Shown here: positions 53,794 through 61,173 of the stretch, piece after piece | Position numbering within the stretch: position 1 is the stretch's first letter | Layout: each line of letters opens with the position of its first letter | Assembly: GCA_018712645.1 (NCBI GenBank) | Contig: DVGO01000006.1 | Span: 1-61,173, forward strand | DNA from: Candidatus Faecousia faecavium | Lineage (GTDB): Bacteria; Bacillota; Clostridia; Oscillospirales; Oscillospiraceae | Length of the DNA: 61,173 nucleotides | Direction of reading: 5' to 3' | Program-made: the position numbers and the translations under genes | Notes under the pieces: model-generated | What the model saw: the letters and a program-made list of their open reading frames with translations, nothing else | Databases searched by the model: none | Told to the model about the DNA's origin: nothing

Positions 53794-54927
53794 ATGTCCA
53801 ATCAATCCAATAACATTGTGCTGAAGCATGTTACAAAGAAGTTTGGAAAAACTTACGCGGTGCGGGACCTGAACCTGGAAATCCCGGCCAACAGCTTCAT
53901 CTCCCTGCTGGGTCCCTCTGGCTGTGGCAAGACCACCACCCTGCGCATGATCGCCGGCCTGGAAACCCCTACCGAGGGAGAGATCTGGATTGGCGACAAA
54001 TTGGTGTTCTCTGCCAAGGAAGGGATTGACGTTCCTGCCAGCAACCGGGGAATCGGTTTTCTTTTCCAGAATTATGCCCTATGGCCCCACATGACCGTAT
54101 ATCAGAACATCGCCTTTGGCCTGGAAACGCTGAAATGGAAAAAGTCCGCCATTCAGGCCCGGGTTCAGGAGATGTGCGAACTTTTGCAGCTATCGGAATA
54201 TATTCAGCGCTATCCCAGCGAACTTTCCGGCGGCCAGCAGCAACGTGTTGCGATTGCCCGGACTCTGGCCACAAATCCATCCATTCTTCTGATGGACGAG
54301 CCGCTGTCCAACCTGGATGCCAAGCTGCGTCTGGATATGCGGGCCGAACTGAAACGCCTGCACAGTACCACAAAAGCAACATTCGTCTATGTTACCCACG
54401 ATCAGATGGAGGCCATGGCACTGTCTACTTCCATCTGTCTGATGAAGATGGCGGTCCTGCAGCAGTACGCGCCACCGCTGTCCCTGTATGGAGAACCGGT
54501 TAACAAGTTTGTGGCAGGATTCGTGGGCAACCCTTCCATTAACTTCGTGGATTTTGATCACGAGCAGATGCAAGGCGATTCCGTACTGTCTCGGGAAGGT
54601 GTCAGCTTTGCCGCTAAAGTCAGCGTTAACAAGGCTAACGGCCGGATCCTGAGCAAAAAGGTTTGCGTAGGCATACGCCCGGAGGATATTCACATTGACA
54701 ACACCTCCCCACTGAAGGGTGAAGTCATCTCCGCATTTCCCTACGGCATGGAGACCACGGTGATGATCCGGTTCCTGGGGGCAGACATGCGCAGCGTTGT
54801 GTTCGGAAGTGTGGATTTTACACCGGGACAGCAGGTTGGTGTCTCCATCAATGGGAGCAACATCTGTTTCTTCGACCCGGAGACCGAAGCGTTGGAAGCC
54901 ATCGGGTCCATGGAACTTCGGCAATAA
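53794..54927 (+). CDS. ABC transporter ATP-binding protein
   Basis: A 377-residue ATPase of the CUT1/FbpC class. Walker A GPSGCGKTT, the Q-loop FLFQNYALWP, signature LSGGQQQR, Walker B LLMDEPLSNLD and the H-loop VTHDQ are all intact. A C-terminal TOBE domain follows from about residue 240. It begins 5 bp after the permease stop and drives the importer. Ends at a terminator. Confidence 0.93.
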   Translation: MSNQSNNIVLKHVTKKFGKTYAVRDLNLEIPANSFISLLGPSGCGKTTTLRMIAGLETPTEGEIWIGDKLVFSAKEGIDVPASNRGIGFLFQNYALWPHMTVYQNIAFGLETLKWKKSAIQARVQEMCELLQLSEYIQRYPSELSGGQQQRVAIARTLATNPSILLMDEPLSNLDAKLRLDMRAELKRLHSTTKATFVYVTHDQMEAMALSTSICLMKMAVLQQYAPPLSLYGEPVNKFVAGFVGNPSINFVDFDHEQMQGDSVLSREGVSFAAKVSVNKANGRILSKKVCVGIRPEDIHIDNTSPLKGEVISAFPYGMETTVMIRFLGADMRSVVFGSVDFTPGQQVGVSINGSNICFFDPETEALEAIGSMELRQ

Positions 54928-54934
54928 GGATACT

Positions 54935-54976
54935 AAGCCGGTGCGGAAACAATTTTCTTTCCCGCCGGCTTTTTTA
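54935..54976 (+). terminator. Terminator of the aldolase-ABC operon
   Basis: AAGCCGG (54935-54941) pairs with CCGGCTT (54965-54971), followed by TTTTT. Confidence 0.75.
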
Positions 54977-55006
54977 CATTACACGCTTTTTTTTCTTTTC
55001 AAAATG

Positions 55007-55015
55007 TGATACAAT
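55007..55015 (+). promoter_or_regulatory. Extended -10 promoter of rpiR-like gene
   Basis: TGATACAAT at 55007-55015 is an extended -10 sequence; a T-rich stretch replaces a clear -35. Confidence 0.6.
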
Positions 55016-55084
55016 TATGGACAAAAAAAGTTTTAATAGTCTGATCGGTTTTTTTAGAAAAAAGACGGAAATGGGGAGATAGCT

Positions 55085-55930
55085 ATGAGAACACAGTCCG
55101 TTACCGACCTGATTCAGGAGCGCAGAGATTCTCTTTCTCCTACAGAGCAGAAAATTGCGGATTATATTCTGAAAAACACATCTCAGGTCGTTCACTTCAC
55201 AGTGAAGGACCTGGCGTCCGCCAGTGATGTCAGTGAGGCCACAGTGATCCGTATGTGTCAGCACATAGGTTTTTCCGGCTTCTGGCCTTTACGGACAGCA
55301 CTGACAGCGGAGGTGGCAAAATATCAGCTGGAAGCAGAACGCAAAGCTGCACCAGGGGGAGATATGGCGCTGGATATCCTCAGCCAGTTTTGCTCTATGA
55401 TCGAAAATCTGAAGCGCAATCTAAATTACGACGAAGTCAACGCTGTGGTGGAGCTGATTAAGCAATCGGACACCGTTCATCTGATTGCAGCAGGTAACAC
55501 AACCCCTTTGATTGAACACATGGGCTTTCGCCTGGGGCGTCTGGGTGTTCGCAATACCTTCAGTGGTGTGGATTCCTATTTCCTCAACCAGATCAATCTT
55601 GCCGAAAAAAACGACCTGGTGCTGGCAGTTTCCCAATCTGGCGCCTCAAAAAGCGTGATTGACGGTGCAGCTTTGGCAAAGTCCAAGAATCTGAAAATAG
55701 CCGCCATAACTGCCTATAAAAGCTCCGCTCTGGCAGCCCTTGCGGATCATGTCATCATCTGCAAGGGAGATTACAGCCGATTCGATATTTATGTAACCTA
55801 CAACCATTTGGCGGAGATGGCCGCCATTGAATTGATTGTGGCGCTTCTGGAGCGCAGCGAAGCTGTTCAGAAACGGGCAGAGGAAATGAACACGCTGAAC
55901 CTGGAGATTATTTCCGATGTAAAGCAGTGA
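55085..55930 (+). CDS. RpiR-family transcriptional regulator with SIS domain
   Basis: A 281-residue regulator. The N-terminal helix-turn-helix (LSPTEQKIADYIL, then DLASASDVSEATVIRMCQHIGF) binds DNA and the C-terminal SIS domain (about 125-260; VHLIAAGNTT, VSQSGASKSVI) binds a sugar phosphate. It has its own promoter after the operon terminator and probably controls the upstream aldolase and importer genes in response to a phosphorylated sugar. Confidence 0.9.
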   Translation: MRTQSVTDLIQERRDSLSPTEQKIADYILKNTSQVVHFTVKDLASASDVSEATVIRMCQHIGFSGFWPLRTALTAEVAKYQLEAERKAAPGGDMALDILSQFCSMIENLKRNLNYDEVNAVVELIKQSDTVHLIAAGNTTPLIEHMGFRLGRLGVRNTFSGVDSYFLNQINLAEKNDLVLAVSQSGASKSVIDGAALAKSKNLKIAAITAYKSSALAALADHVIICKGDYSRFDIYVTYNHLAEMAAIELIVALLERSEAVQKRAEEMNTLNLEIISDVKQ

Positions 55931-56061
55931 TACCACAAAACTCAGTCAGAGATGAATTGGAAAAATAGCGGTAACCAATGGTGAAGAATCGCACAATAGA
56001 AAAAGTACGCCCAATTGAAGTGACCCCCAAAAGTTAGACAAAGTTTTAAAGAAAAAATTGT

Positions 56062-56919
56062 TCAAGCAACCGAAAGGGCTTGTTGTCTGTGAAGAGCAGG
56101 CGGCAGGCCCTTCAGCTTTGCCTTGATACGGTGGTTGTTATAGTAGTCCAGGTAATCGCCCAGTTCTCGCTTGAAGTGCTCCATGGATTGGAATTTCTGC
56201 AGATAGAGCAACTCACTTTTGAGCAGGCCGAAGAAATTCTCCACCACGGCATTGTCCAGACAGTTACCCTTTCGGCTCATACTTTGCCGGATACCCTTGT
56301 TTTTCAGCATCTGCTGATATTGTCTGTGCTGGTAGTGCCATCCTTGGTCAGAATGAAGAATCAACCCTGTCCCATCTGGAATTGTCTGAAAGGCTTCGGA
56401 AAGCATGGTGGTTACCATGCTCAGAACCGGTCGGTCTGAGATGGTGTAGCTGACCAGATAACCATTGTGCAGATCCAGAATGGGAGAAAGATATAGTTTC
56501 TGCCCAAACAGAATGAATTCCGTTACATCCGTTACCCACTTCTGGTTTGGCTTGTCTGCATGAAAGTCTCTGTTCAACACATTGGGTGCAGTCTTGCCCA
56601 CTTCCCCTTTGTAGGAGCGATATTTCTTCATCCGGACACGGCAGACGAGTCCAAGCTGTTTCATAAGCCGCTGCACTGTCTTGTGGTTCAGAGCAAAGCC
56701 TCTGCTGTGCAGCACCGTGGTAATGCGCCGATAACCGTATCGGCCCTTGTTTTCGTGGTAGATAGCACAAATTTCTTCTTTTGCTCCTGCATATTTATCT
56801 GCCTTTTGCATCCGCTTCAGTTGGTAGTAGAAGGTGGCTCTTGGCAGCTGAGCGATTTCCAGCAGAAGGGGTAAGGAATGGTTTGGCCTCAGTTTCTGAA
56901 CTACCAGGGCTTTTTCCAC
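56062..56919 (-). CDS. IS3-family transposase OrfB (DDE catalytic part)
   Basis: A 285-residue integrase-type protein. It begins with an HTH_21 region (RGRYGYRRIT, here GRYGYRRITTVL) and has the DDE triad: WVTDVTEF, LHSDQGWHYQ and the glutamate in NAVVENFFGLLKSE. It starts at a GTG in the -1 frame over the end of orfA, where a GGAAAAAG run could allow frameshifting to make an OrfAB fusion transposase. Confidence 0.92.
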   Translation of the reverse strand: MEKALVVQKLRPNHSLPLLLEIAQLPRATFYYQLKRMQKADKYAGAKEEICAIYHENKGRYGYRRITTVLHSRGFALNHKTVQRLMKQLGLVCRVRMKKYRSYKGEVGKTAPNVLNRDFHADKPNQKWVTDVTEFILFGQKLYLSPILDLHNGYLVSYTISDRPVLSMVTTMLSEAFQTIPDGTGLILHSDQGWHYQHRQYQQMLKNKGIRQSMSRKGNCLDNAVVENFFGLLKSELLYLQKFQSMEHFKRELGDYLDYYNNHRIKAKLKGLPPALHRQQALSVA

Positions 56920-57251
56920 TGGCGTCGCTCTCTCTCCAAAACCAAGGCTTGCAAGTTTTTTAAGTATTCATTCTCCGCACGCAGCCGCTGCACCTCGGCC
57001 AGCAGATCCGATTCTACTTCTTTCGGCAGTTTCCGAGGCCGGCCTTTACTTCCACGGCCACGCCGTTCCACCGTGAAGCCTTCCGGTCCGTCGGTCAAGT
57101 AAATCCGTTCCCAGTCCTGAATCCGATGATGGCTGTTGATCTCGAACCGCCGCGCTGTTTCTCTGTAGCTCAGCTTTTTCTCCCGCATGGTTTCTATCAC
57201 CATTTTCTTGAATTCTGGTGTATATCTTTTATCTGCTATTCCCTTTGGCAT
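56901..57251 (-). CDS. IS3-family transposase OrfA
   Basis: A 116-residue DNA-binding protein with a helix-turn-helix (YTPEFKKMVIETM, then LSYRETARRFEIN) and a C-terminal coiled coil with LRAENEYLK, the leucine-zipper region that pairs it with OrfB. The final codons TGGAAAAAGCCC overlap the start of orfB. Confidence 0.92.
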   Translation of the reverse strand: MPKGIADKRYTPEFKKMVIETMREKKLSYRETARRFEINSHHRIQDWERIYLTDGPEGFTVERRGRGSKGRPRKLPKEVESDLLAEVQRLRAENEYLKNLQALVLERERRQWKKPW

Positions 57252-57338
57252 ATTAAATCACCCCATCTGTTAGATAGTATATCATACTGTCTAACAAATG
57301 GGGTGCAGTTCAAATGCAGCTTGGGGCGTACTTTTTTT

Positions 57339-57813
57339 GCATGCCAGGTCACAGCTCCCTTTTGAGTGCTGTCAAACGGCATATTGCACACAGGCTTTGA
57401 ATATGGTCATAGCAGGTGACTCTGTTCGGTTGTGACCGTTCCTGTCAGTATCAATTTTCTCCTCAGCTTTCAGATCAGTATCGTTTTCATATCGACAGCA
57501 GATGGGGAATCGGATTCTGAAGCGATATTTCAGCATCACATCCAGGAAAGGGTCCTGGGCTGCCGTTCTATGGAAAGTATCCACAGGCAGCACTTTCTTC
57601 CCTCCTTCTGCACAAATTCCTCTCATTTCCCCTTCAATCTGCTTTCCCTGTGGTTTCTTGAGAATGCCAACAAAGGAACACCTCAGATGATTCCATGATA
57701 GCAAGCCTTTCAAAAGAAGAAATGTATGTTCATATTGGATGAAAGGTTGTTTTTCCACATCAATGTTTCCGGAATTTAGGGCAGCGCCCGGGGAGGTGAC
57801 CGTTATCCGAAAA
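57339..57813. other. Region right of the IS without a recognised gene
   Basis: About 475 bp. One minus-strand open frame (57372-57758, 128 codons) exists but has no ribosome site or family resemblance. The stretch looks like decayed sequence. Nothing else is visible. Confidence 0.5.
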
Positions 57814-58023
57814 ATGGCGCCGGTGAATATGATCGTGTATTATCCCCAAACGGAGAAAGGAAAAGAAGAGCTGGCCCGGCGAGTGGCAGAAGTTCACGCC
57901 GATGCAGCGGTTCGGCGGCTGAAATCGCTAAACTGCCCAACTCGGCAAAAACTGGAACTGCTGGATGCGGTCATGGATACCGCGCGAAAGAATCAAAAAC
58001 AGGAAACCAACCGAATCAGATAA
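57814..58023 (+). CDS. Small hypothetical protein
   Basis: A 69-residue protein with an N-terminal MIVYYPQTEKGKEEL segment, a helical VAEVHADAAVRRLKSLN stretch and a basic tail. Small proteins with this look occur in mobile-element regions of gut Clostridia, as I recall, but I assign no function. A GGGGAGGTG lies 14 nt before the ATG at 57814, a long spacing; an ATG at 57829 is an alternative. A terminator follows. Confidence 0.55.
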   Translation: MAPVNMIVYYPQTEKGKEELARRVAEVHADAAVRRLKSLNCPTRQKLELLDAVMDTARKNQKQETNRIR

Positions 58024-58041
58024 TCCCCTTCCAAAGCAAGC

Positions 58042-58076
58042 CGCCTCCCGGTTTCATACCAGGAGGCAGCATTTTT
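58042..58076 (+). terminator. Terminator after the small gene
   Basis: GCCTCC (58043-58048) and GGAGGC (58062-58067) frame a stem with inner CCGG/ACC pairs, followed by TTTTT at 58072-58076. Confidence 0.6.
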
Positions 58077-58287
58077 GCATCTTTGGGAATCAAGTTGTAA
58101 CTTCGTCGGATTTAGATGCATCAGCAGTATAATAGTCACGGATTTCTCCTGAAATCTCCCGGATACACGGGACGTTCCAGCTCTTCAGGAAGCCCCTCTG
58201 TCAGTGGTCATAGGCAATCGGATTTGACAAACCTTTTTCCAATAGTAACCAATGGTCTTACATGTAGATGCAGCTTCCGGCAAATTC

Positions 58288-61155
58288 CTATTTTCTCGCT
58301 TCATCATAGCCAATGGGGCCTTCGTAGACCAACAGCTGGGTGGCGCCGTCATCGGAAAGATAGATATCCCGATAAGCATAGGTGGACTGATAATCCACAT
58401 AGCTTTTAATCGTCACTTTCCACATGCCCGTCCCCTTGTCCCGCAGCACCTCCAGGGACAGCTCATTTTCCAGATTCGGGTATTCCTGCACCGCCAGTCG
58501 GGCCGCCTCCAACGGGCCCGTCACCGGGCTTGTGCCCTGGTTGATGAAACCATCTTCCCGGATGTTGAATGCGTCGGCAGTGTACTTGGCCTTGGCTTCC
58601 TCCCAGGAGAAGTCCCGGACAACCAGATTTTCCGTATAGGACCGGATCTTTGCGTTGATTTCCTCGGCGGTATCCTCATAAATCTGAATGGAATAAACAG
58701 ATTCCACTCCATCTGACTTGGTCTTGTACTCCATGTAGCACAGATTGCCGTTATCATCAAACTGATAGGTCAGCTGGGCAGATGCCTCGTCGTATGGCAG
58801 ACCGACCACATCCCAGGTCTGGCAGAAGCGAACCATTTTATCGCTGACCACACCGATTCCCTCGGGGAAGGAAATGGATTTGTTGCTGCGCTCGAAGAAA
58901 AGCATATTGAAATCTTCTGTAATGGAACCCCAGGTCCATCCTCCCTGGTCGGGGGACAGGGTACCCAGCTGCATACCCAGCACTTCACTGCTGAGCACCT
59001 CCGGATTTGCACGGACGCCTACATACCCCGCCCCCTGATAGCGTACCATGGTATCCGTCCGGGGAAATAACTGTTTGTCCTGCTCCGTCCATTCCTCCTG
59101 GGGTGCTTCCGGGCCATTGTGCTGTGAGATGCGCAGGAAGTCATCCCCATTGACCCAGTATTCCACCTGGGAGCTGCGGCCCGAAACCGACAGCCAATGG
59201 ATCGTGTCCCGACTCTTCAGTTCCTCCAATGCGGCGTAGCACCGCTCCACCGCCGCAGTCTGTTCGGCGGTATTGGATTCGTTGACGAAGATTTGGAATT
59301 CGGCGTAGCCTACGCATTTTCCGCCGCCGTCAGACATGCGTTCAAAGGTTTTTCCCATGCGGTATGTACCGGCAGACAACGGGCCGTACCGATCGCTCCA
59401 GTCCGTAAAGACCATGGTGTACATCCCATGTCCCAGAGTGTAGCTGGCGTCGGTCCACTGGGGCTCGGCGATTGGTTCTACCTTCTCCCAGCCGGTGTCC
59501 GTCTGCTTTTCCAGCCAGTAGGTATTGTCGGTATGAATGACCATGTCGTATCCCTCAGACTGACAGAACCAGACCTCGCTGCCGTACTGGGTCAGAAGGT
59601 CGTCATCCACCCGGAATTGGATCCCCCATTCCTGCATCCGCTGCGCATCCGGGGTGGGCTCTTCCAGCTTGGAGGGGTGGATAGAATCCATGGGAACAAT
59701 GTGTTCTTTGGCGGTTTGGAAGGCATAGTCCATATCGCTGAGGGGGTTTTCCCCCATCCAGTTGCTGAACATAAAGATATCTGCGCTCTTGCGGCTAGGA
59801 TTCTCGATGCGCAGACCGGTCATGATCCCCTCCGCGTTAAAAAAGGCTTCCACCGGCTGGGTAATCGTCTGCCCGGTTTCGTCGGTAAAATGGGCGCAGA
59901 AGGAAAGCTTTTCATAGGAGACTCCGGAATCATTGGTTTTGCTTTCCCGGACAATGTCCGTCAGAACCTTTCCCTCCAGGCTGAACTCTTCCACCAGGGA
60001 ATCCAGCAGCGAATCCTCCTCCCCATAGGCCACCCAGCCACCCTCGCTGCCGTCGATGAAGGTATAGTGGACGCCGTCGAGAACCATGTGGCCTTCTTCG
60101 TTGCTGTGATCCGTGGAGGTCCAGAGGGTATTTTCTCCATCCTTGTGGAAATTTGCCTGCCAGCCCACACTGCCGTCATTGCTTAAATCGGCGAAGGTCA
60201 GACTGTAGCGTTCCTGGGAGAAAATGGCATCCCAGGCTTTCTCCAGCTGTATTGCTGTCTGCTCCTGTTCGGTCAGGGGTGCCTGGGAGTAGGTATCGCT
60301 GGGAAGCTCCACGATCACCGGCTCCGCCTTTTTCTCCGGGCTGGTCAGCAGGCAAATGGCCACAAAGAAGAAGGCCAGCACCCCCAGCAGGCTGATCCAG
60401 AAGCTGGGCTTTTTGTACTTCAGCACATTCAGAATCCGCTGCTTTACGCTCACTTCTCCGAAGGCCACCGGATTGGCAGAAAAGTGCATTTGCTTGCTGG
60501 AGCACGACAGCAAAGCGGCAGAATAGGCCTTTCTCTCATCCAACTCCATAAACTGCACCACCCGCTCATCGCAGGCCATTTCGATGTCCTTGCACAGCAG
60601 GATGTAGGCCACCCATACCAGGGGATTGAACCAGTGCAGTGCCAGCGCCAGGAATGCAATCATTTTGATCCAGTGGTCGCCTTTGTCCAGATGGGTTCTC
60701 TCGTGTTCCAGAATATGCTTCCGGGCCTGACGGTTCATACCAAAGGGGATATAGATCCGGGGCTTGATAAACCCAAGAATAAAGGCAGTATCGATCCCAT
60801 CGCACTCCCAGCCGCCCCGGATTTTCACTGCATCCGCCACCTTACGCTTCAGTTTCAGATAGGAAACCAAGCTGTAAATGCCAAAGCAGGCAGCGATGAC
60901 GCCCCAAACCCAGGGTAAAACAGCGGCCCATTTCTGAGCAGCCAGTCCCATATCCGGAAGCGTGAACGCCGGCTGCAGGCTGAGATCACTGCGAATCTCA
61001 ATGGGCATCAGCAGACGGATTCCCGCCAGCAGCCACAGAAGGCAGATATACTTTCTCGGTGTCTTCCGCAGCACAAGCCGCAGAAAAATCACTGCCAGAA
61101 TCACAACACTTCCGTGGATACTGGCTGTTGCCAGATTTTCCAGAAACGCTTTCAT
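58288..61155 (-). CDS. M56/BlaR1-type membrane sensor peptidase with large sensor domain
   Basis: A 955-residue protein. The N-terminal membrane helices and zinc site are intact: HERTH (H151, E152, H155) and the third ligand in MACDERVV. After a further helix (about 255-275) comes a long extracytoplasmic part of about 680 residues with several repeated beta-rich segments, including FTDWSDRYGPLSAGTYRMGK, an immunoglobulin-like motif. In this family a signal outside triggers the inner protease to disable a BlaI-type repressor. The repressor gene would be expected just off the right edge. Start ATG has GAGGAGG. Confidence 0.87.
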   Translation of the reverse strand: MKAFLENLATASIHGSVVILAVIFLRLVLRKTPRKYICLLWLLAGIRLLMPIEIRSDLSLQPAFTLPDMGLAAQKWAAVLPWVWGVIAACFGIYSLVSYLKLKRKVADAVKIRGGWECDGIDTAFILGFIKPRIYIPFGMNRQARKHILEHERTHLDKGDHWIKMIAFLALALHWFNPLVWVAYILLCKDIEMACDERVVQFMELDERKAYSAALLSCSSKQMHFSANPVAFGEVSVKQRILNVLKYKKPSFWISLLGVLAFFFVAICLLTSPEKKAEPVIVELPSDTYSQAPLTEQEQTAIQLEKAWDAIFSQERYSLTFADLSNDGSVGWQANFHKDGENTLWTSTDHSNEEGHMVLDGVHYTFIDGSEGGWVAYGEEDSLLDSLVEEFSLEGKVLTDIVRESKTNDSGVSYEKLSFCAHFTDETGQTITQPVEAFFNAEGIMTGLRIENPSRKSADIFMFSNWMGENPLSDMDYAFQTAKEHIVPMDSIHPSKLEEPTPDAQRMQEWGIQFRVDDDLLTQYGSEVWFCQSEGYDMVIHTDNTYWLEKQTDTGWEKVEPIAEPQWTDASYTLGHGMYTMVFTDWSDRYGPLSAGTYRMGKTFERMSDGGGKCVGYAEFQIFVNESNTAEQTAAVERCYAALEELKSRDTIHWLSVSGRSSQVEYWVNGDDFLRISQHNGPEAPQEEWTEQDKQLFPRTDTMVRYQGAGYVGVRANPEVLSSEVLGMQLGTLSPDQGGWTWGSITEDFNMLFFERSNKSISFPEGIGVVSDKMVRFCQTWDVVGLPYDEASAQLTYQFDDNGNLCYMEYKTKSDGVESVYSIQIYEDTAEEINAKIRSYTENLVVRDFSWEEAKAKYTADAFNIREDGFINQGTSPVTGPLEAARLAVQEYPNLENELSLEVLRDKGTGMWKVTIKSYVDYQSTYAYRDIYLSDDGATQLLVYEGPIGYDEARK

Positions 61156-61173
61156 GGTTATTCCTCCTCGTAG

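Larger units (their letters stand above)
56016..57312 (-). mobile_element. IS3-family insertion sequence (1297 bp)
   Basis: The ends are 25-bp imperfect inverted repeats, TGAAGTGACCCCCAAAAGTT... at 56016 and its counterpart TGAACTGCACCCCATTTGTT... read inward from 57312, with 19 of 25 positions equal. A 3-bp direct repeat AAT flanks it (56013-56015 and 57313-57315), the size typical for the IS150 subgroup. It encodes orfA and orfB in overlapping frames. Both look intact, so it may still be active. Confidence 0.85.
56000..57338 (+). terminator. Terminator of rpiR, split by an IS element
   Basis: AAAAAGTACGCCC (56000-56012) and GGGCGTACTTTTTTT (57324-57338) are matching arms of one intrinsic terminator. 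An IS3-family element lies in between, in what was an 11-nt loop. Confidence 0.75.

Noticed and set aside
50760..54927. Annotation of the ABC system as an iron importer
   Set aside because: The fold class allows it, but there are no iron-related genes or Fur-like sites nearby and the neighbours act on phosphorylated sugars.
57372..57758. A 128-codon minus-strand frame
   Set aside because: No ribosome site and no recognisable domain; it lies in sequence that looks decayed.
1..61173. tRNA, rRNA or CRISPR arrays
   Set aside because: I looked for cloverleaf-like, rRNA-like and regularly spaced repeats by eye and saw none.

Overview
The window looks like a chromosomal segment of a spore-forming anaerobic Clostridia species, probably Oscillospirales/Ruminococcaceae-like. 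It is moderately GC-rich by eye and has Firmicutes hallmarks: an infC-rpmI-rplT operon with an L20-type attenuator leader, RqcP, a CpsB/CpsC/CpsD phosphoregulatory set and BlaI/BlaR1-type pairs. Sporulation signs are SpoVB-like and YtvI-like proteins and a sigma-K fragment. HemZ and radical-SAM enzymes suggest anaerobic life. I saw no rRNA, tRNA or CRISPR array.

Region 1 (1-27.8 kb) is mostly core genome. It runs from an amidohydrolase, a block of six hairpins and a metal-exporting P-type ATPase with a SmtB/ArsR-like operator, through a MATE exporter, a P-loop protein, pgi, a ROK glucokinase and a HAD phosphatase. It continues with a pseudouridine synthase, rplT-rpmI-infC (probable ATC start), an ACT-less aspartokinase beside a stand-alone ACT protein, and a YtvI-like protein. 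A long + strand run follows: recJ, rel, dtd, an MBL hydrolase, hemZ, a degenerate amidohydrolase, spoVB-like, hup and rqcP. It ends with a BlaI-type repressor, a broken BlaR1-like gene and an LCP protein.

Region 2 (27.8-45.5 kb, minus strand) is an exopolysaccharide locus of the Wzx/Wzy type. Its first part holds the initiating phosphoglycosyltransferase, the CpsC/CpsD/CpsB module, a secreted protein of unknown function and an LCP lipoprotein. After an internal terminator come five glycosyltransferases of GT4, GT2 and GT52 type, a GT-D enzyme, a polymerase, a flippase, a radical SAM/SPASM protein and an aldolase fused to a Rossmann-like domain.

Region 3 (45.6-61.2 kb) is the most unusual. 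A sigma-K gene is cut at the AAT-GA of its conserved asparagine-glutamate pair, the position and core sequence used by the B. subtilis skin element. Only the C-terminal 118 codons remain. A large serine recombinase abuts the cut, on the same strand. No N-terminal sigma-K half is present up to the window end, so if this is a skin-like element it is longer than 14.4 kb. Inside lies a metabolic module: two tandem class II ketose-bisphosphate aldolases, an ABC importer resembling ferric/hexose-phosphate (Afu) transporters, and an RpiR/SIS regulator. No kinase is present, which suggests the sugar arrives already phosphorylated. An IS3-family element has inserted in the loop of the terminator behind rpiR. 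A small hypothetical gene and a large M56/BlaR1-type sensor end the window.
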